From Nocardia alni (lineage in GTDB: Bacteria; Actinomycetota; Actinomycetes; Mycobacteriales; Mycobacteriaceae), in assembly GCF_019038435.1 (NCBI RefSeq), contig NZ_JAGPOX010000076.1, forward strand, positions 1-44,085: a stretch of 44,085 bases of DNA. Reading direction: 5' to 3'. A model generated the notes under the pieces. It did no database searches. It was not told the DNA's origin and saw only the letters and a program-made list of their open reading frames with translations. Positions 1 through 9,212 of the stretch are shown here, in pieces; positions within the stretch are counted from its first letter, which is position 1, and every line of letters begins with the position of its first letter. Position numbers and translations under genes: made by a program.

Positions 1-2087
1 GGGGTATACGGCGCGCCGACGTAAGCGGCCTGGAACCGCTGCAGATCCCCGGAACCGACGCGCAGGTATCCGGCGCCGGGCTTCTTCGGCAGGTGATAGG
101 CGTCGGCGGTGCCGATCGCGTCGCGAGAGTCGCTGGTCTGGTTGGTGCGCAGGGCAATCCGGTAGGACAGGTGCGCCTCGAGCTCCCCCATCCGGTTGGC
201 GGGCACCTTCTGCGAGGCCAGCAGCAGATGGATCCGCAACGACCGGCCCAGCCGCCCGATCGCCACGAACAGCTTGGCGAAGTTCGGATGCTGTTCGAGC
301 AGTTCGGCGAATTCGTCCAGGATGATCAGCAGTGTCGGCAGCGGCGCCAGTTTCGCGCCCTGCTCGCGGGCCCGCTCGTAGTCCGCGACGCTCGCGAAGT
401 TGCCCGCATCACGCAGAATCCGTTGCCGCCGTCCCATTTCGCCGTTGATCACGTCCTCCATGCGGGTGACCAGGTCGGCCTCCTCCTCCATGTTGGTCAC
501 CACCGCTGTCACGTGCGACAGGCGATCGAATCCGAGAAACGTCGCGCCACCCTTGAAGTCGACGAGCAACAGATTCAACGTATCCGGCGAGTGCGTGGCC
601 ACCGCCGAGAGCACCAGCGTCCGAAGGAATTCCGACTTGCCCGACCCGGTGGCGCCGATACACATGCCGTGCGGGCCCATGCCCTCCTCGGCCGACTCCT
701 TGATGTCCAGATGCACCAGACCACCGGCCGGGTCGTGGCCGAACACGATATTGAGCCGCGACCGGTCCGCGTCCCGGCGCCGCGTCCACAGCCGTTCGAC
801 GCGCAGGACACCGGGATCGGCGATGCGCAGCATGTCGTGCCACGCGGTGCCGACGCTGGCCTGATCGGCGACAACAGCCTCCACCACGGTCGACAACCGG
901 TACGGCGACAGCGTGCGCGCCAGTGCGGTCGCCGCGGCAACCGGCATATCGTCGGCCACCCCGACCCGCCGCAGCCCTCGCGCGGTCACCTCGTGCAGCG
1001 ACCGGTCGTCGGCCACGGTGAACTGCAGTGCCCGCGGCAGCGGCTGATCGGTCGTGCCCAGCCGCAGCCAGGTGCAGCCGTCGATCCCGGAGATGTCGCG
1101 ATCGCTGGCCGGGCCGCCCACATCCACGATCAGCACATAGTGTTTGCGGTCCAGGCTCGGGTCGGCGTTCGCGGTGAACGGCCCGCGATTGAGTCCGGCC
1201 AGCACCTTCACCCGCAGTTCGGCGACGGTGCGGTACACCATCCGGCTCGAGCCGATGCCGTCGGTTTCGGCCGAATGCTGCACGTGCGGAAGCCATTTGA
1301 GCCATGACCACTGCGGGGAGTCGGGATCGGCCAGCACCGCGGCGACGGCGACCTGATCGGGACCGTGCAGCACCGCCAGTTCCGCGATCATGGCGCGCAC
1401 CAGCGCGGCCACGGTATCCGGGTCGCCGTCGACACCGACCTGTGGCGCCGAGAGCAGATTGATCGCGATCGGCATGCCGCCCACCGTCGAATACGCCTTG
1501 GCGAACCGCGTCAGTTCGACCACGCCGACCGGATCCAGGTCGGAGGTGGGCGCGGCCTCCGGGACGATGACCCGGACCTGGTTGGCGATCCGGCCGCGGC
1601 CCATCCGCACTCGCAGGAACTGAGGGCTGGTGACCTGCACCTCCCACATCCGTGTACTGCCCACCAGCCTGGTGAGCTCGGCCGGGCCGGGGTGGGTGTA
1701 GCGCAGGTAGGTGAACAACTCGATTTCCGCCGCGCGCACCGATTTCCGATTGTCGGCGATACTGCGCAGGTAGTCCTTGCGCTCCTCGTTCAGGCCGGCC
1801 GCGTTGGCGCCGCCGAACGCGCCGCCCAGCATGCCGATGACCGAGGTCACCATCATCATCGGAAAGAACAGCATGGTCGGTGAGAGCTGACCGCCGCCGC
1901 GGAACATCATCACCATCATGCCGATCATGCTGGTCATCATCACGACCGGCATGATCATCTTGATCCGGGACGGCGGTACCGGCCGGGGCAATTCGGTCGG
2001 CGGCTGCAAACGCAGTTCGGTGACCGCGGGCGCCTTGGGCCCGCGCACCATCCGCGCGGGCCGCACGAAACGACGGGTGCTCGTCAC
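1..2087 (-). CDS. eccC: EccC, FtsK/SpoIIIE-family ATPase of a type VII secretion system (partial, C-terminus off left edge)
   Basis: This is the motor ATPase of the ESX membrane complex, which recognises substrates and powers export. About 695 residues are present. After a short basic N-terminus there are two adjacent Met-rich hydrophobic segments (about residues 45-90), the usual EccC membrane anchor. Next comes the first FtsK-like ATPase domain, with Walker A GATGSGKS near residue 480 and Walker B LLIILDEF near 585. The frame is still open at base 1, so any further ATPase domains, or an EccCa/EccCb split, cannot be judged. The start is a GTG at 2085-2087 whose last two bases lie inside the eccB stop (GTGA, overlap), which implies translational coupling. 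It follows eccA and eccB directly, as in mycobacterial ESX loci. Confidence 0.93.
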   Translation of the reverse strand, partial: MTSTRRFVRPARMVRGPKAPAVTELRLQPPTELPRPVPPSRIKMIMPVVMMTSMIGMMVMMFRGGGQLSPTMLFFPMMMVTSVIGMLGGAFGGANAAGLNEERKDYLRSIADNRKSVRAAEIELFTYLRYTHPGPAELTRLVGSTRMWEVQVTSPQFLRVRMGRGRIANQVRVIVPEAAPTSDLDPVGVVELTRFAKAYSTVGGMPIAINLLSAPQVGVDGDPDTVAALVRAMIAELAVLHGPDQVAVAAVLADPDSPQWSWLKWLPHVQHSAETDGIGSSRMVYRTVAELRVKVLAGLNRGPFTANADPSLDRKHYVLIVDVGGPASDRDISGIDGCTWLRLGTTDQPLPRALQFTVADDRSLHEVTARGLRRVGVADDMPVAAATALARTLSPYRLSTVVEAVVADQASVGTAWHDMLRIADPGVLRVERLWTRRRDADRSRLNIVFGHDPAGGLVHLDIKESAEEGMGPHGMCIGATGSGKSEFLRTLVLSAVATHSPDTLNLLLVDFKGGATFLGFDRLSHVTAVVTNMEEEADLVTRMEDVINGEMGRRQRILRDAGNFASVADYERAREQGAKLAPLPTLLIILDEFAELLEQHPNFAKLFVAIGRLGRSLRIHLLLASQKVPANRMGELEAHLSYRIALRTNQTSDSRDAIGTADAYHLPKKPGAGYLRVGSGDLQRFQAAYVGAPYT

Positions 2088-3634
2088 TGGCCGTCACCGA
2101 GCCCGGCCACGGCCTTGTCCGCCGCGACGCCGTCGTGGGCGAGGCGGGAGTCCTTCTGCGACAGGGTCGGGCCGACCGCGAACAGCGAAACGATGCTCCA
2201 GGGCGCGAGAATCGGTGTGCGCAACCCCAGACCGGCCAGCGTCGGATCACCCGCGGAACCGCCGAGGGTCGCGTCTATGCCGTAGCGGACGCCACTGCCG
2301 GAGACCCAGTACAGCGCCTCGCGCCGGGATGATTGCTGATCCGCCCCCGTCACCTGCACGAACCGGCCCACGCTGCCGGCCAGGTACGCGGCATCGGCGG
2401 TCGTGCCGTTCGACAGTGACGCCGTCACCAGGGAGACCGGACTGTTCTGCTGGTTCTCCGGCAGCGGCAGTCGCTTGCCCACGATCAGGTCGGTGACCGC
2501 GTTCTGCGCGGACGCCGTATGCGACCAGTGGTAGCAGGACACGGTGAAGCGTTCGGAATCGACCAGTCGCACAGGTTGTTCCGGATAGGTCTGCGTCCCC
2601 GGCCACGTGCCGGGCCGCAGGCTGGCGGCGATGACGTCGGGCCCCACCATCATCGGTGAGACCGAGCCGTGCGAGTTGGCGCTGCTGAGCATCGTCGCCA
2701 GCACCGGACTGACTTGCACCACACCGGAATTGGAGACCACGTAGTAGAGCTGCGGACGGTCCGGCGCCGATACCGTCAACACCGATCCGATCGACGCCGA
2801 CATCCCCGAGGACAGCGTCACCGTGCTCCCGGCTCCGGGCAACTGCGGCACGGTGATCGCCGGCGCCTCGGGTATCGCGTTGATCAGACCCGGCGAGGCG
2901 ACCATCACCGGCGCGCTCGAGTCGATGCCCAGGGCCAGGACCACGGCCGAATCGGTGAGATCCACCGCGGCACGCACGATGTGGTCGGCGCCGTCCAGAT
3001 AGACCAGCCAGGTGGTTGTGCCGCTGCGCATCAGCCTGGCCTCACCAGCGGCGAGACCGCGGTCGGTATCGCCATCGACGCTCAGCGGCCCGCCGATCAG
3101 GGTGGTCCACACCGGGCGTTCGGCCGTCGTCGGCAGCCCCGCCTGGTTGACCGGCGCCTGGGCGCCCGTCCGCTCGGTATCGCAGACCGTCCACTCCGAA
3201 TCGCGAGGTCCGGAGTCGACAATGCTGCCGGGCGCTCCCGGTATGCCGACCAGCGGCCCGCGCGGATATTTCGACAGTTCGTCGTCCGAGACCGGTACCG
3301 GATTGTCCGGCGACCCGACGATCAGGCGCGCGGAGGTCAGGTTCAATGCCGGGTACAGCCGATCGCCCAGATGCACGAACAGCGCGCCGGTGTCCTTCTC
3401 CGCGACGATCTTCGCCTGCGCCACCTGCTTCGCCGGTTTGAAGAACGCCAGCACGGCCGAGCCCAGGATGACCACGCAGGCCAGGGCGATGCCGACCGAC
3501 AGCGCGGTCGAGCGGCCCCGCTGCGGATCGTCGATCATCGAGGCGTCCCGGCGCACCAACGCGTGCTCGATGCGGCGGAACAGGAACCGCCATCCCGAGA
3601 TCTGGTACCGGGTCACCACCCGGAAGCGCGCCAC
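2084..3634 (-). CDS. eccB: EccB, ESX type VII secretion membrane protein
   Basis: EccB is a structural subunit of the ESX inner-membrane complex with a large extracytoplasmic domain. The 516-residue length is normal for the family. The N-terminus (MARFRVVTRYQISGWRFLFRR) is the typical EccB signature and contains the conserved T-x-x-Q-x-S-G-x-x-F pattern. A single transmembrane helix follows at about residues 45-68. The rest is a repeat-rich periplasmic domain with two widely spaced cysteines (about residues 151 and 344). The gene starts 6 bases after the eccA stop and overlaps the eccC start, so eccA-eccB-eccC form one tightly packed operon. Confidence 0.95.
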   Translation of the reverse strand: MARFRVVTRYQISGWRFLFRRIEHALVRRDASMIDDPQRGRSTALSVGIALACVVILGSAVLAFFKPAKQVAQAKIVAEKDTGALFVHLGDRLYPALNLTSARLIVGSPDNPVPVSDDELSKYPRGPLVGIPGAPGSIVDSGPRDSEWTVCDTERTGAQAPVNQAGLPTTAERPVWTTLIGGPLSVDGDTDRGLAAGEARLMRSGTTTWLVYLDGADHIVRAAVDLTDSAVVLALGIDSSAPVMVASPGLINAIPEAPAITVPQLPGAGSTVTLSSGMSASIGSVLTVSAPDRPQLYYVVSNSGVVQVSPVLATMLSSANSHGSVSPMMVGPDVIAASLRPGTWPGTQTYPEQPVRLVDSERFTVSCYHWSHTASAQNAVTDLIVGKRLPLPENQQNSPVSLVTASLSNGTTADAAYLAGSVGRFVQVTGADQQSSRREALYWVSGSGVRYGIDATLGGSAGDPTLAGLGLRTPILAPWSIVSLFAVGPTLSQKDSRLAHDGVAADKAVAGLGDGQ

Positions 3635-3640
3635 CGGTGT

Positions 3641-5413
3641 TTACCTCGCCGGCGCAAGACCCGCGAGCGCGCGAGTGATGTCGGTGCCGTCTATGGTCAT
3701 CAGTTCCTCGTCACTCATCGCCAGCACGTCGAGACTGTCGCGTGTGAAGCGATAGTCGCGCTCGGCCTCGGCGGCCTCGACCACGTTGCGCACGAAGCGG
3801 CCGTTGCCTGCCAAATCGATCAGCCTGCGGCCGTCGCGGCTCTGCGCCGCCAGTTCCTCGCAGCGCAGTTGCAGCGCCTCGCGCGCCTCGCCGGACAGGA
3901 TCGAATCTTTCTTGTGCGCAATGTGATCGGCGATCCGCACCAGTTCGTCGCCGGTATAACTGGCGAAGCGAATTCGTTTGGTGAAACGTGAGGACAGGCC
4001 CTCGTTGGAGGTCAGGAACCGATCGATCTGGTCCTCGTAGCCGGCGATGATCACGACCAGTTTGTCGCGGTCGTTTTCCATCCGGGCCAGGAGTGTGTCC
4101 ACCGCTTCCTTGCCGAATGCGTCGCCGCCGGACAGGCCCTCCTGGATCAGGGTGTACGCCTCGTCGATGAACAGCACGCCGCCCAGCGCCGAATCGATCA
4201 GCGCGTTGGTCTTGGGCGCGGTGTGACCGAGGTGGGTGCCGACCATATCGTTCCGGGACGCCTCGACCACATCGGGATTCTCGACCACGCCCAAGCCCGC
4301 GAAGATCTTGGCGATCACCCGGGCGATGGTCGTCTTACCCGTGCCGGGCGGGCCGGAGAAGATCAGATGTTGGGAGCGCGATTCCACCGCGAGCCCGCGC
4401 TGGGCGCGCACCCGGTCCATCAGCACACCGGATTTGAGCCGGTCGACCTGTTCCTTGACCGAATCCATCCCGATCTGTCCCTGCAGCAGTTCCGACGCCT
4501 CGGTCAGCAGGCCCTCGCGCTCGGCCGTGGCGGCCTTGGCCGCGGCCTCGGCGGGATCCTTCCCGGTCGCGGGATTCCACTGATCGGTGCGGGTGGCCAG
4601 CAGTTCCTCGGTGGTGACCTCGAGCCGATAGGTCTTGTCCCGCAGCGCCTGCTGCCATCGTTCGCGCTGGGGCCACAGCGCCGAGCCCTGCAGACCCTTC
4701 AGCACCCGGTCCGAGGCCTCGTGCTCGCCGTTGTTGCGCAACAGCATTCCCAACAGGAAGTGCGCATCGGCCCAGATGTAGGACAGGCTGCCCGCGGCGC
4801 TGTCTTCCACTACACGCTGGGTCCGCGGCAGCGATTCGCCGAATCGTCCCAGATGGGCCAGGGATTCCGCGGCCATCAGCTCGGCGGCGATATCGAGCAG
4901 GCCATCTTCCAGGATGGGCTTGTCGGCCCGTGCGGCGACCACGTCGTGCCACCGTTCGGTGCGGAAATACAGTGACAGGCGCACGAAGTCGGCCACGTCG
5001 TCGCGCGGCACCTGATCGAGAATCGCCACGGCCTCCTGCCATTCACCGCCCGCCGCGTAGGCGCACGCCTGTGCGATGGCGATCTGATCCCGATCGGCCA
5101 TGGCCACGCGCAGCCCGTACATCCCGACTTCGACCTGGCACCACAGCGAGCGATCGACAAGCCCCGCGCGCTGCTGATCGCGATAAAGATTGTGCACCGA
5201 ACGGTAGGCACCGTAGATCACCTCTTCGGTGACCTCCCCGGCCATGGCCCGCCCCAGCCAGGCATCACACATATTCGGATCCAGATCGGTGGCCGCCCGG
5301 AACGCCGCCAGCGCCTGCTGTTCGTTACGCGGGCCACCAACTACCAATCCGAGACTTTGCACACCTGTGTAGAACGCGTCCTCCGCCGCTGACAACTCGG
5401 ACTTCCCTTCCAC
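3641..5413 (-). CDS. eccA: EccA, cytosolic AAA+ ATPase of type VII secretion
   Basis: EccA is a CbxX/CfqX-type AAA+ ATPase that acts in the cytosol on ESX substrates and their chaperones. The protein has 590 residues. Residues 1 to about 280 form a helical TPR-like domain, and the ATPase domain follows. Walker A is GPPGTGKT near residue 355, Walker B is GVLFIDEA near 413, and an arginine-finger region SSRFTKRIRF lies near 480. EccA is missing from minimal ESX-4 loci, so its presence argues for an ESX-1-like or derived system. The start is GTG at 5411-5413. The perfect palindrome at 5469-5484, 55 bases upstream, is the likely control site of the eccA-eccB-eccC operon. Confidence 0.94.
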   Translation of the reverse strand: MEGKSELSAAEDAFYTGVQSLGLVVGGPRNEQQALAAFRAATDLDPNMCDAWLGRAMAGEVTEEVIYGAYRSVHNLYRDQQRAGLVDRSLWCQVEVGMYGLRVAMADRDQIAIAQACAYAAGGEWQEAVAILDQVPRDDVADFVRLSLYFRTERWHDVVAARADKPILEDGLLDIAAELMAAESLAHLGRFGESLPRTQRVVEDSAAGSLSYIWADAHFLLGMLLRNNGEHEASDRVLKGLQGSALWPQRERWQQALRDKTYRLEVTTEELLATRTDQWNPATGKDPAEAAAKAATAEREGLLTEASELLQGQIGMDSVKEQVDRLKSGVLMDRVRAQRGLAVESRSQHLIFSGPPGTGKTTIARVIAKIFAGLGVVENPDVVEASRNDMVGTHLGHTAPKTNALIDSALGGVLFIDEAYTLIQEGLSGGDAFGKEAVDTLLARMENDRDKLVVIIAGYEDQIDRFLTSNEGLSSRFTKRIRFASYTGDELVRIADHIAHKKDSILSGEAREALQLRCEELAAQSRDGRRLIDLAGNGRFVRNVVEAAEAERDYRFTRDSLDVLAMSDEELMTIDGTDITRALAGLAPAR

Positions 5414-5468
5414 CGAACTCGTCTACAGCGAACGATAGACACTCGCGATCGCGCGACGATCCGGACTA

Positions 5469-5484
5469 TTCCCAACATTGGGAA
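5469..5484. promoter_or_regulatory. Palindromic operator copy 1 (TTCCCAACATTGGGAA), upstream of eccA
   Basis: This is a perfect 7+2+7 inverted repeat (TTCCCAA-CA-TTGGGAA), 55 bases ahead of the eccA GTG. It matches all 12 positions of the TTCCCA-N4-TGGGAA consensus that recurs at six other intergenic places here. It is inferred to bind a dimeric regulator controlling the T7SS core operon. Confidence 0.75.
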
Positions 5485-5515
5485 AGCTGGGTTGCGGTGG
5501 CGTTTCGCTACTTCG

Positions 5516-6046
5516 TCACTGATGGCCGCGACCGGGAGACAGCATCGGGTTTCCGCTACCGGTCGACGGCGCGATCACCCTCGGCGATGCCCCGCGCCGA
5601 GGCGGCCCAGCCGGCGCGGAGGCGATCCTGCGACGGGTCGGCTGCTCTGCGCCCACCGCATCGGGGGGTGAAATTCGCTGGTGCGGAACCGGTCCGGCAT
5701 AAGTCGGAGCGAACACCCGATGTTCGGACTTCTGGTGATCAGCTATCGGCGCGGCCGACCATGGCGTGGCGGACCGCACCGGCTCGGCGGTGACCGAGGG
5801 CGCGGCCGCGGGGCGAGTGGCCCTGCGACGGTGTGTTCGCCACGGCGTCGCACTCCGCACGGGCGTACCCGCGGCCTGCGACCACGGGCTGGAGGTCGCG
5901 GAATCGCTCTCGGCAGCACCCATTCCGACGCCCGGCACGGCGGCCGCGACCGCGGCCTCGTACGGGACTTCCATGGCCACCCCGGGGTTCGGTTCGTAGC
6001 ACCGACGACCACGGCGCCACTGGACATAGGCGAACTGTGCCGACAT
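5516..6046 (-). CDS. Hypothetical Ala/Pro/Arg-rich protein (weak gene)
   Basis: This 176-residue frame fills part of the 730-base gap between eccA and the LuxR regulator. I recognise no family. The third codon position is G or C in most codons read, which is consistent with real coding in this genome. The composition is low-complexity (A, P, R, S), and an eight-residue string, PVRSATPW, occurs twice about 30 residues apart. The start used is ATG 6044-6046, with only a weak purine stretch upstream; an internal ATG near 5973 preceded by GGGGTGG is an alternative. It could be a secreted or surface low-complexity protein, or simply an open frame in GC-rich DNA. It lies between the operator copy at 5469 and the divergent regulator. 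Confidence 0.3.
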   Translation of the reverse strand: MSAQFAYVQWRRGRRCYEPNPGVAMEVPYEAAVAAAVPGVGMGAAESDSATSSPWSQAAGTPVRSATPWRTHRRRATRPAAAPSVTAEPVRSATPWSAAPIADHQKSEHRVFAPTYAGPVPHQRISPPDAVGAEQPTRRRIASAPAGPPRRGASPRVIAPSTGSGNPMLSPGRGHQ

Positions 6047-6132
6047 GTTCCCACATCGGTCCGCCGCACCCGCCTTGCCAGAGCCGGGAAGGCCGAGCGC
6101 GGGGCGGGCTGTCCCAGGGGCCCGGCAAAACC

Positions 6133-6138
6133 TATGAT
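6133..6138 (+). promoter_or_regulatory. -10 promoter element of the LuxR/LAL regulator
   Basis: TATGAT matches the housekeeping -10 consensus (TATAAT) and ends 8 bases before the ATG at 6147. The expected transcription start is therefore about 6145, giving an essentially leaderless mRNA, which is common in Mycobacteriales. No good -35 box is visible and no Shine-Dalgarno sequence precedes the ATG, which agrees with leaderless expression. Confidence 0.5.
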
Positions 6139-6146
6139 GAGCGCCG

Positions 6147-8939
6147 ATGGCCGACCTGTCTACCACTGTCCCGCCGACCGGCGCGGGCGTCCTCGTGGGG
6201 CGCGATGCCGAAGCCGGTCGATTCGCCGAACTGGCCGAGCGCGTCGCATCGGACCGCGGCGGAGTCCTCGTCGTGGAGGGCGAACCGGGAATCGGCAAGA
6301 CGGCGCTCCTGCGAGCGGCCGAAAGGGAATTCGCCGCCCGCGGGCTGCGCCTGTTACGTGGCACGGCACGGCCGCAGGACAGCACCGTCCCATTCGCCGC
6401 GATCGCTACCTGTCTGCGTGGCGACGACCCCTCGATCACGCGAGTACTCGAACTGCTGCAGGGCCAGGGCGCATCCGGGGACAGCGCGTTCGATCACGAA
6501 GTCGCCGTCATCGACGCACTGCTGGCACTGGCCGACGAGTGGTGCACCCGGGGGCCGGTGGCGGTGATCCTCGACGACACGCACTGGGCCGACGCGTCCA
6601 GTCTCCTCGCGCTGGACCGGCTCGCCGAGTCGACCGCCGATCTGCCGCTGCTGATCGTGCTCGCGATGCGCCCGCTGCCGCGGTCGGACGCATTGTCAGC
6701 GCTGCTGTACCAGCTGACCGCCAAGCGGATGAAGTCGCTGCACCTGGCTCCGCTCGCCGAGGGCGATATCGCCGCACTGGTCGCACGCACGGCCGGAGTG
6801 ACGGTCGAGCCCGCACTGCGCTCGGAACTGGCGGCCGCGGGCGGTAATCCGCTGTATGCCATCGAGATGGCCGAGACCCTCCGGCGGTCCGGCGGCGCCG
6901 ACGATCCGCCGACCGGCCCGCGTCCGCCGCTGCCCGCCTCCCTGACCGATGCGATCGTCAAGCGGCTCGAGGTCCTGCCTGCGCCGGTCCAGCGGGTGCT
7001 GAATGTCGCGGCGGCGCTCGGTGGTGAGATCGACGCGGTATTCCTCGCGGAGGTGGTCGAGTCATCGATCCTGGATGTCTGGAACGCCGTGGCCGCCGCC
7101 GTCGATGCCGAACTGCTGGACCGCACGAGCGCCGAACTCGTCTTCCGGCACGAGCTGATTCGCCAGGTCCTCGCCGATCGGCTGCCGCCGGGCGCCCGCG
7201 CCGAGCTGGCGACCCGAGCCGCCCATGTCATGATCTCGAAACAGGCGCCCGCCGAACGCATCGCGCACTACCTACTGTCGGCCGGCGATCCGCTCGACGA
7301 TCGGTCGATGCAGTGGCTACTGGCCAGGGGATTCGCGCTGATCTCACGCGCGCCCGAACTGGCGATCGAACTGTTCGAGAGGGCAACGGCCGATACCGAT
7401 CGCGGTGTCCAGCGGACCACACTACAACTGCTCCATCTGCGCGGCCTGCTCTGGGCCGGGCGAGCAGCTGATGCGGAAACCCTTGCCCACCAAGCCCTTT
7501 CCGAGCAATCTGAGGAGAACTCACCGACAGCCAAACTCATCCGCTGGACGCTGATCCTGGCTCACTACGGCCAGGGTCATCTGGCCGAAGCGGCCGGGGC
7601 AGTCGAGATCGCACTCTCCGATCCCCGTATGACACTCGCGGAAGAGGCGAAATACCACGCGTTTCTGGGGGCGATCTATCTGTTCAGCGAAAGGTTCGAC
7701 GACGCCGAGCGAAGCGCCCGCCGAGCCATCGAGGCGGGAACGGCCACCGACGACCCGTTATCGATCGGGTTGGGGTGCAACGCCCTCGGCGGACTTCGCT
7801 ACACCCAGGGCCGTCTCGACGAGGCGCTGACGCTCGCCGACCGGCTGGCCGACGCGCACCGGCAATGCGAGCGCCGGGGCACACAGTTAGGCGATCAATT
7901 GGATCCCTATGTGCTGCCGGCACATTCACTGATCGAGTCCGACCGGCTGGACGAGGCCGAGGAGATACTGAACCAGGCGATCACCCACGCGCCGATGAAC
8001 CGTGGGCTGCACCTCGTCTCGCGGGCCCGGTTGTTCTTCCTGGCCGGTCGCTGGGACGACGCACTCGCTGAAATCGCCGCTCGCCGAGGGCTTCCCGATA
8101 TCTTCGGCCACGGCGTGGTCACCGAGAGCCTGACCGCGCTCATCGCCGTGCACCGCAGCACCGAGGTTCCCGAATGGACTCCGCCCGCTCGCGACGACAG
8201 GACCGGCAGCCTGACCTACCTGCACTTCGACTCGTGGGTCGACGCCCTGCTGCTGGAAGCCCAAGGAAAGCTGACCGAGGCGGCGGACACGCTGGCAGAC
8301 GCGTCTCGCAGTTTCGCACGCGGACTGGCCAATTCGACGCTGCACTACATCTATCCCGACCTGGCTCGCCTGGCCGCGCGAGCCGGCGATCGAGCGGCCG
8401 CGGCGGAGGTGAGCGCCGCGGCCGAGGCGATGCTGGCGCTCGGCCCGACGGTCGGCAGGCGCGCCACCGCGGCGCTGTGCCGGGGCCTGGCTGCCGATGA
8501 TCCGGATGCCATCACCGCCTCGGCCCAGCAGTTTCGTGCCGCCGGACGGCCCCTGTTCGAGGCGACCGCATGGGAAAGCCGGGCGTTGCTGCTCGCGCGC
8601 GCCGGGCGTAACACCGAGGCCCGCTCGGCGGTGGACGCGGCGATCGAGCTGTACTCCGAGCTGGGCGCGCAGCGTGACATCGCCCGCGCCGAGGCGCTGC
8701 TGCGCGAGCACGGCATTCGGCGCGTGCGGGTGCGCAAGCGCCCGAAAAGTGGTTGGGGCGCACTCACTCCCACCGAGAACAAGGTGGTGGAGCTGGTCGC
8801 GCAGGGGCGCTCCAACACCGATATCGCGGGCCGGCTGTGCCTGTCGCACCGGACGGTTCAGACCCATGTATCGAACATTCTCGCCAAGCTCGACCTGCAG
8901 TCGCGGCTCCAGGTCGCCGTAGCGTACGGCAGCCGGTAA
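6147..8939 (+). CDS. Large ATP-binding LuxR-family (LAL/MalT-type) transcriptional regulator
   Basis: This is a 930-residue signal-responsive regulator. An N-terminal STAND/AAA-type ATPase carries Walker A GEPGIGKT at residues 45-52 and Walker B VAVILDDTHW near 138-146. A long helical TPR-like sensor region follows (about 350-830). A LuxR/GerE helix-turn-helix ends the protein (about 870-925; LTPTENKVVELVAQGRSNTD then LSHRTVQTHVSNIL). Domain order and length are normal for LAL proteins. It is the only transcription factor inside the T7SS block and is transcribed away from eccA. That makes it a candidate, unproven, for the factor binding the TTCCCA-N4-TGGGAA sites, although its own promoter lacks a copy. 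The promoter TATGAT just upstream suggests leaderless translation from the ATG chosen. Confidence 0.9.
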   Translation: MADLSTTVPPTGAGVLVGRDAEAGRFAELAERVASDRGGVLVVEGEPGIGKTALLRAAEREFAARGLRLLRGTARPQDSTVPFAAIATCLRGDDPSITRVLELLQGQGASGDSAFDHEVAVIDALLALADEWCTRGPVAVILDDTHWADASSLLALDRLAESTADLPLLIVLAMRPLPRSDALSALLYQLTAKRMKSLHLAPLAEGDIAALVARTAGVTVEPALRSELAAAGGNPLYAIEMAETLRRSGGADDPPTGPRPPLPASLTDAIVKRLEVLPAPVQRVLNVAAALGGEIDAVFLAEVVESSILDVWNAVAAAVDAELLDRTSAELVFRHELIRQVLADRLPPGARAELATRAAHVMISKQAPAERIAHYLLSAGDPLDDRSMQWLLARGFALISRAPELAIELFERATADTDRGVQRTTLQLLHLRGLLWAGRAADAETLAHQALSEQSEENSPTAKLIRWTLILAHYGQGHLAEAAGAVEIALSDPRMTLAEEAKYHAFLGAIYLFSERFDDAERSARRAIEAGTATDDPLSIGLGCNALGGLRYTQGRLDEALTLADRLADAHRQCERRGTQLGDQLDPYVLPAHSLIESDRLDEAEEILNQAITHAPMNRGLHLVSRARLFFLAGRWDDALAEIAARRGLPDIFGHGVVTESLTALIAVHRSTEVPEWTPPARDDRTGSLTYLHFDSWVDALLLEAQGKLTEAADTLADASRSFARGLANSTLHYIYPDLARLAARAGDRAAAAEVSAAAEAMLALGPTVGRRATAALCRGLAADDPDAITASAQQFRAAGRPLFEATAWESRALLLARAGRNTEARSAVDAAIELYSELGAQRDIARAEALLREHGIRRVRVRKRPKSGWGALTPTENKVVELVAQGRSNTDIAGRLCLSHRTVQTHVSNILAKLDLQSRLQVAVAYGSR

Positions 8940-9033
8940 CCAAGGTAACGAACCGATATTGACCGTGCCGTCATATAGGTGTACATTATTTTCGGATCGT
9001 TAGTCCTCACCTACCGATCCCACTAGGGTGAAT

Positions 9034-9061
9034 CCGGGGCCGATCCTGCGGTCGGCCCCGG
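9034..9061 (+). terminator. GC-rich hairpin after the LAL regulator
   Basis: A perfect 10-bp stem (CCGGGGCCGA / TCGGCCCCGG) closes an 8-base loop, about 95 bases past the regulator's stop. There is no T-tract, as is usual for actinobacterial intrinsic terminators. Confidence 0.45.
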
Positions 9062-9081
9062 TCGCCGAACTTCGATCGCAG

Positions 9082-9143
9082 CGGTCGGCCGCTCCCCCTC
9101 ACCGGTCGGCCCTGCTAAAGCACCGGTCGGCTCTCGGCCGGAC
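9082..9143. repeat. 21-base-period imperfect direct repeats in the 8940-9212 spacer
   Basis: CGGTCGGC occurs at 9082-9089, 9103-9110 and 9124-9131, exactly 21 bases apart. A fourth copy at 9049-9056 lies inside the hairpin. The remaining bases of each 21-mer are only loosely conserved. The rest of the 273-base spacer between the LAL gene and the NlpC/P60 gene shows no convincing gene. The repeats could be regulator half-sites on one helix face (two turns apart) or simple GC-rich slippage. Confidence 0.4.
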
Positions 9144-9212
9144 CACCGCTCGGACGGGGCAGCGACCGACCACCATCGCCGGCCCCCTCCGACGCACCAC
9201 CCATTGCCACCA

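Noticed and set aside
93..1307. Plus-strand open frame of 404 codons
   Set aside because: It is antisense to eccC with Arg/His/Gln-rich shadow composition and no ribosome site.
409..2250. Minus-strand open frame of 613 codons over eccC
   Set aside because: It is another frame of eccC and eccB, Arg/Gly/Ala-rich with no domain. The eccC frame carries TM helices and Walker motifs.
5681..6847. Plus-strand open frame of 388 codons overlapping the LAL gene
   Set aside because: It is Arg-rich shadow sequence and runs through the well-supported regulator in another frame.
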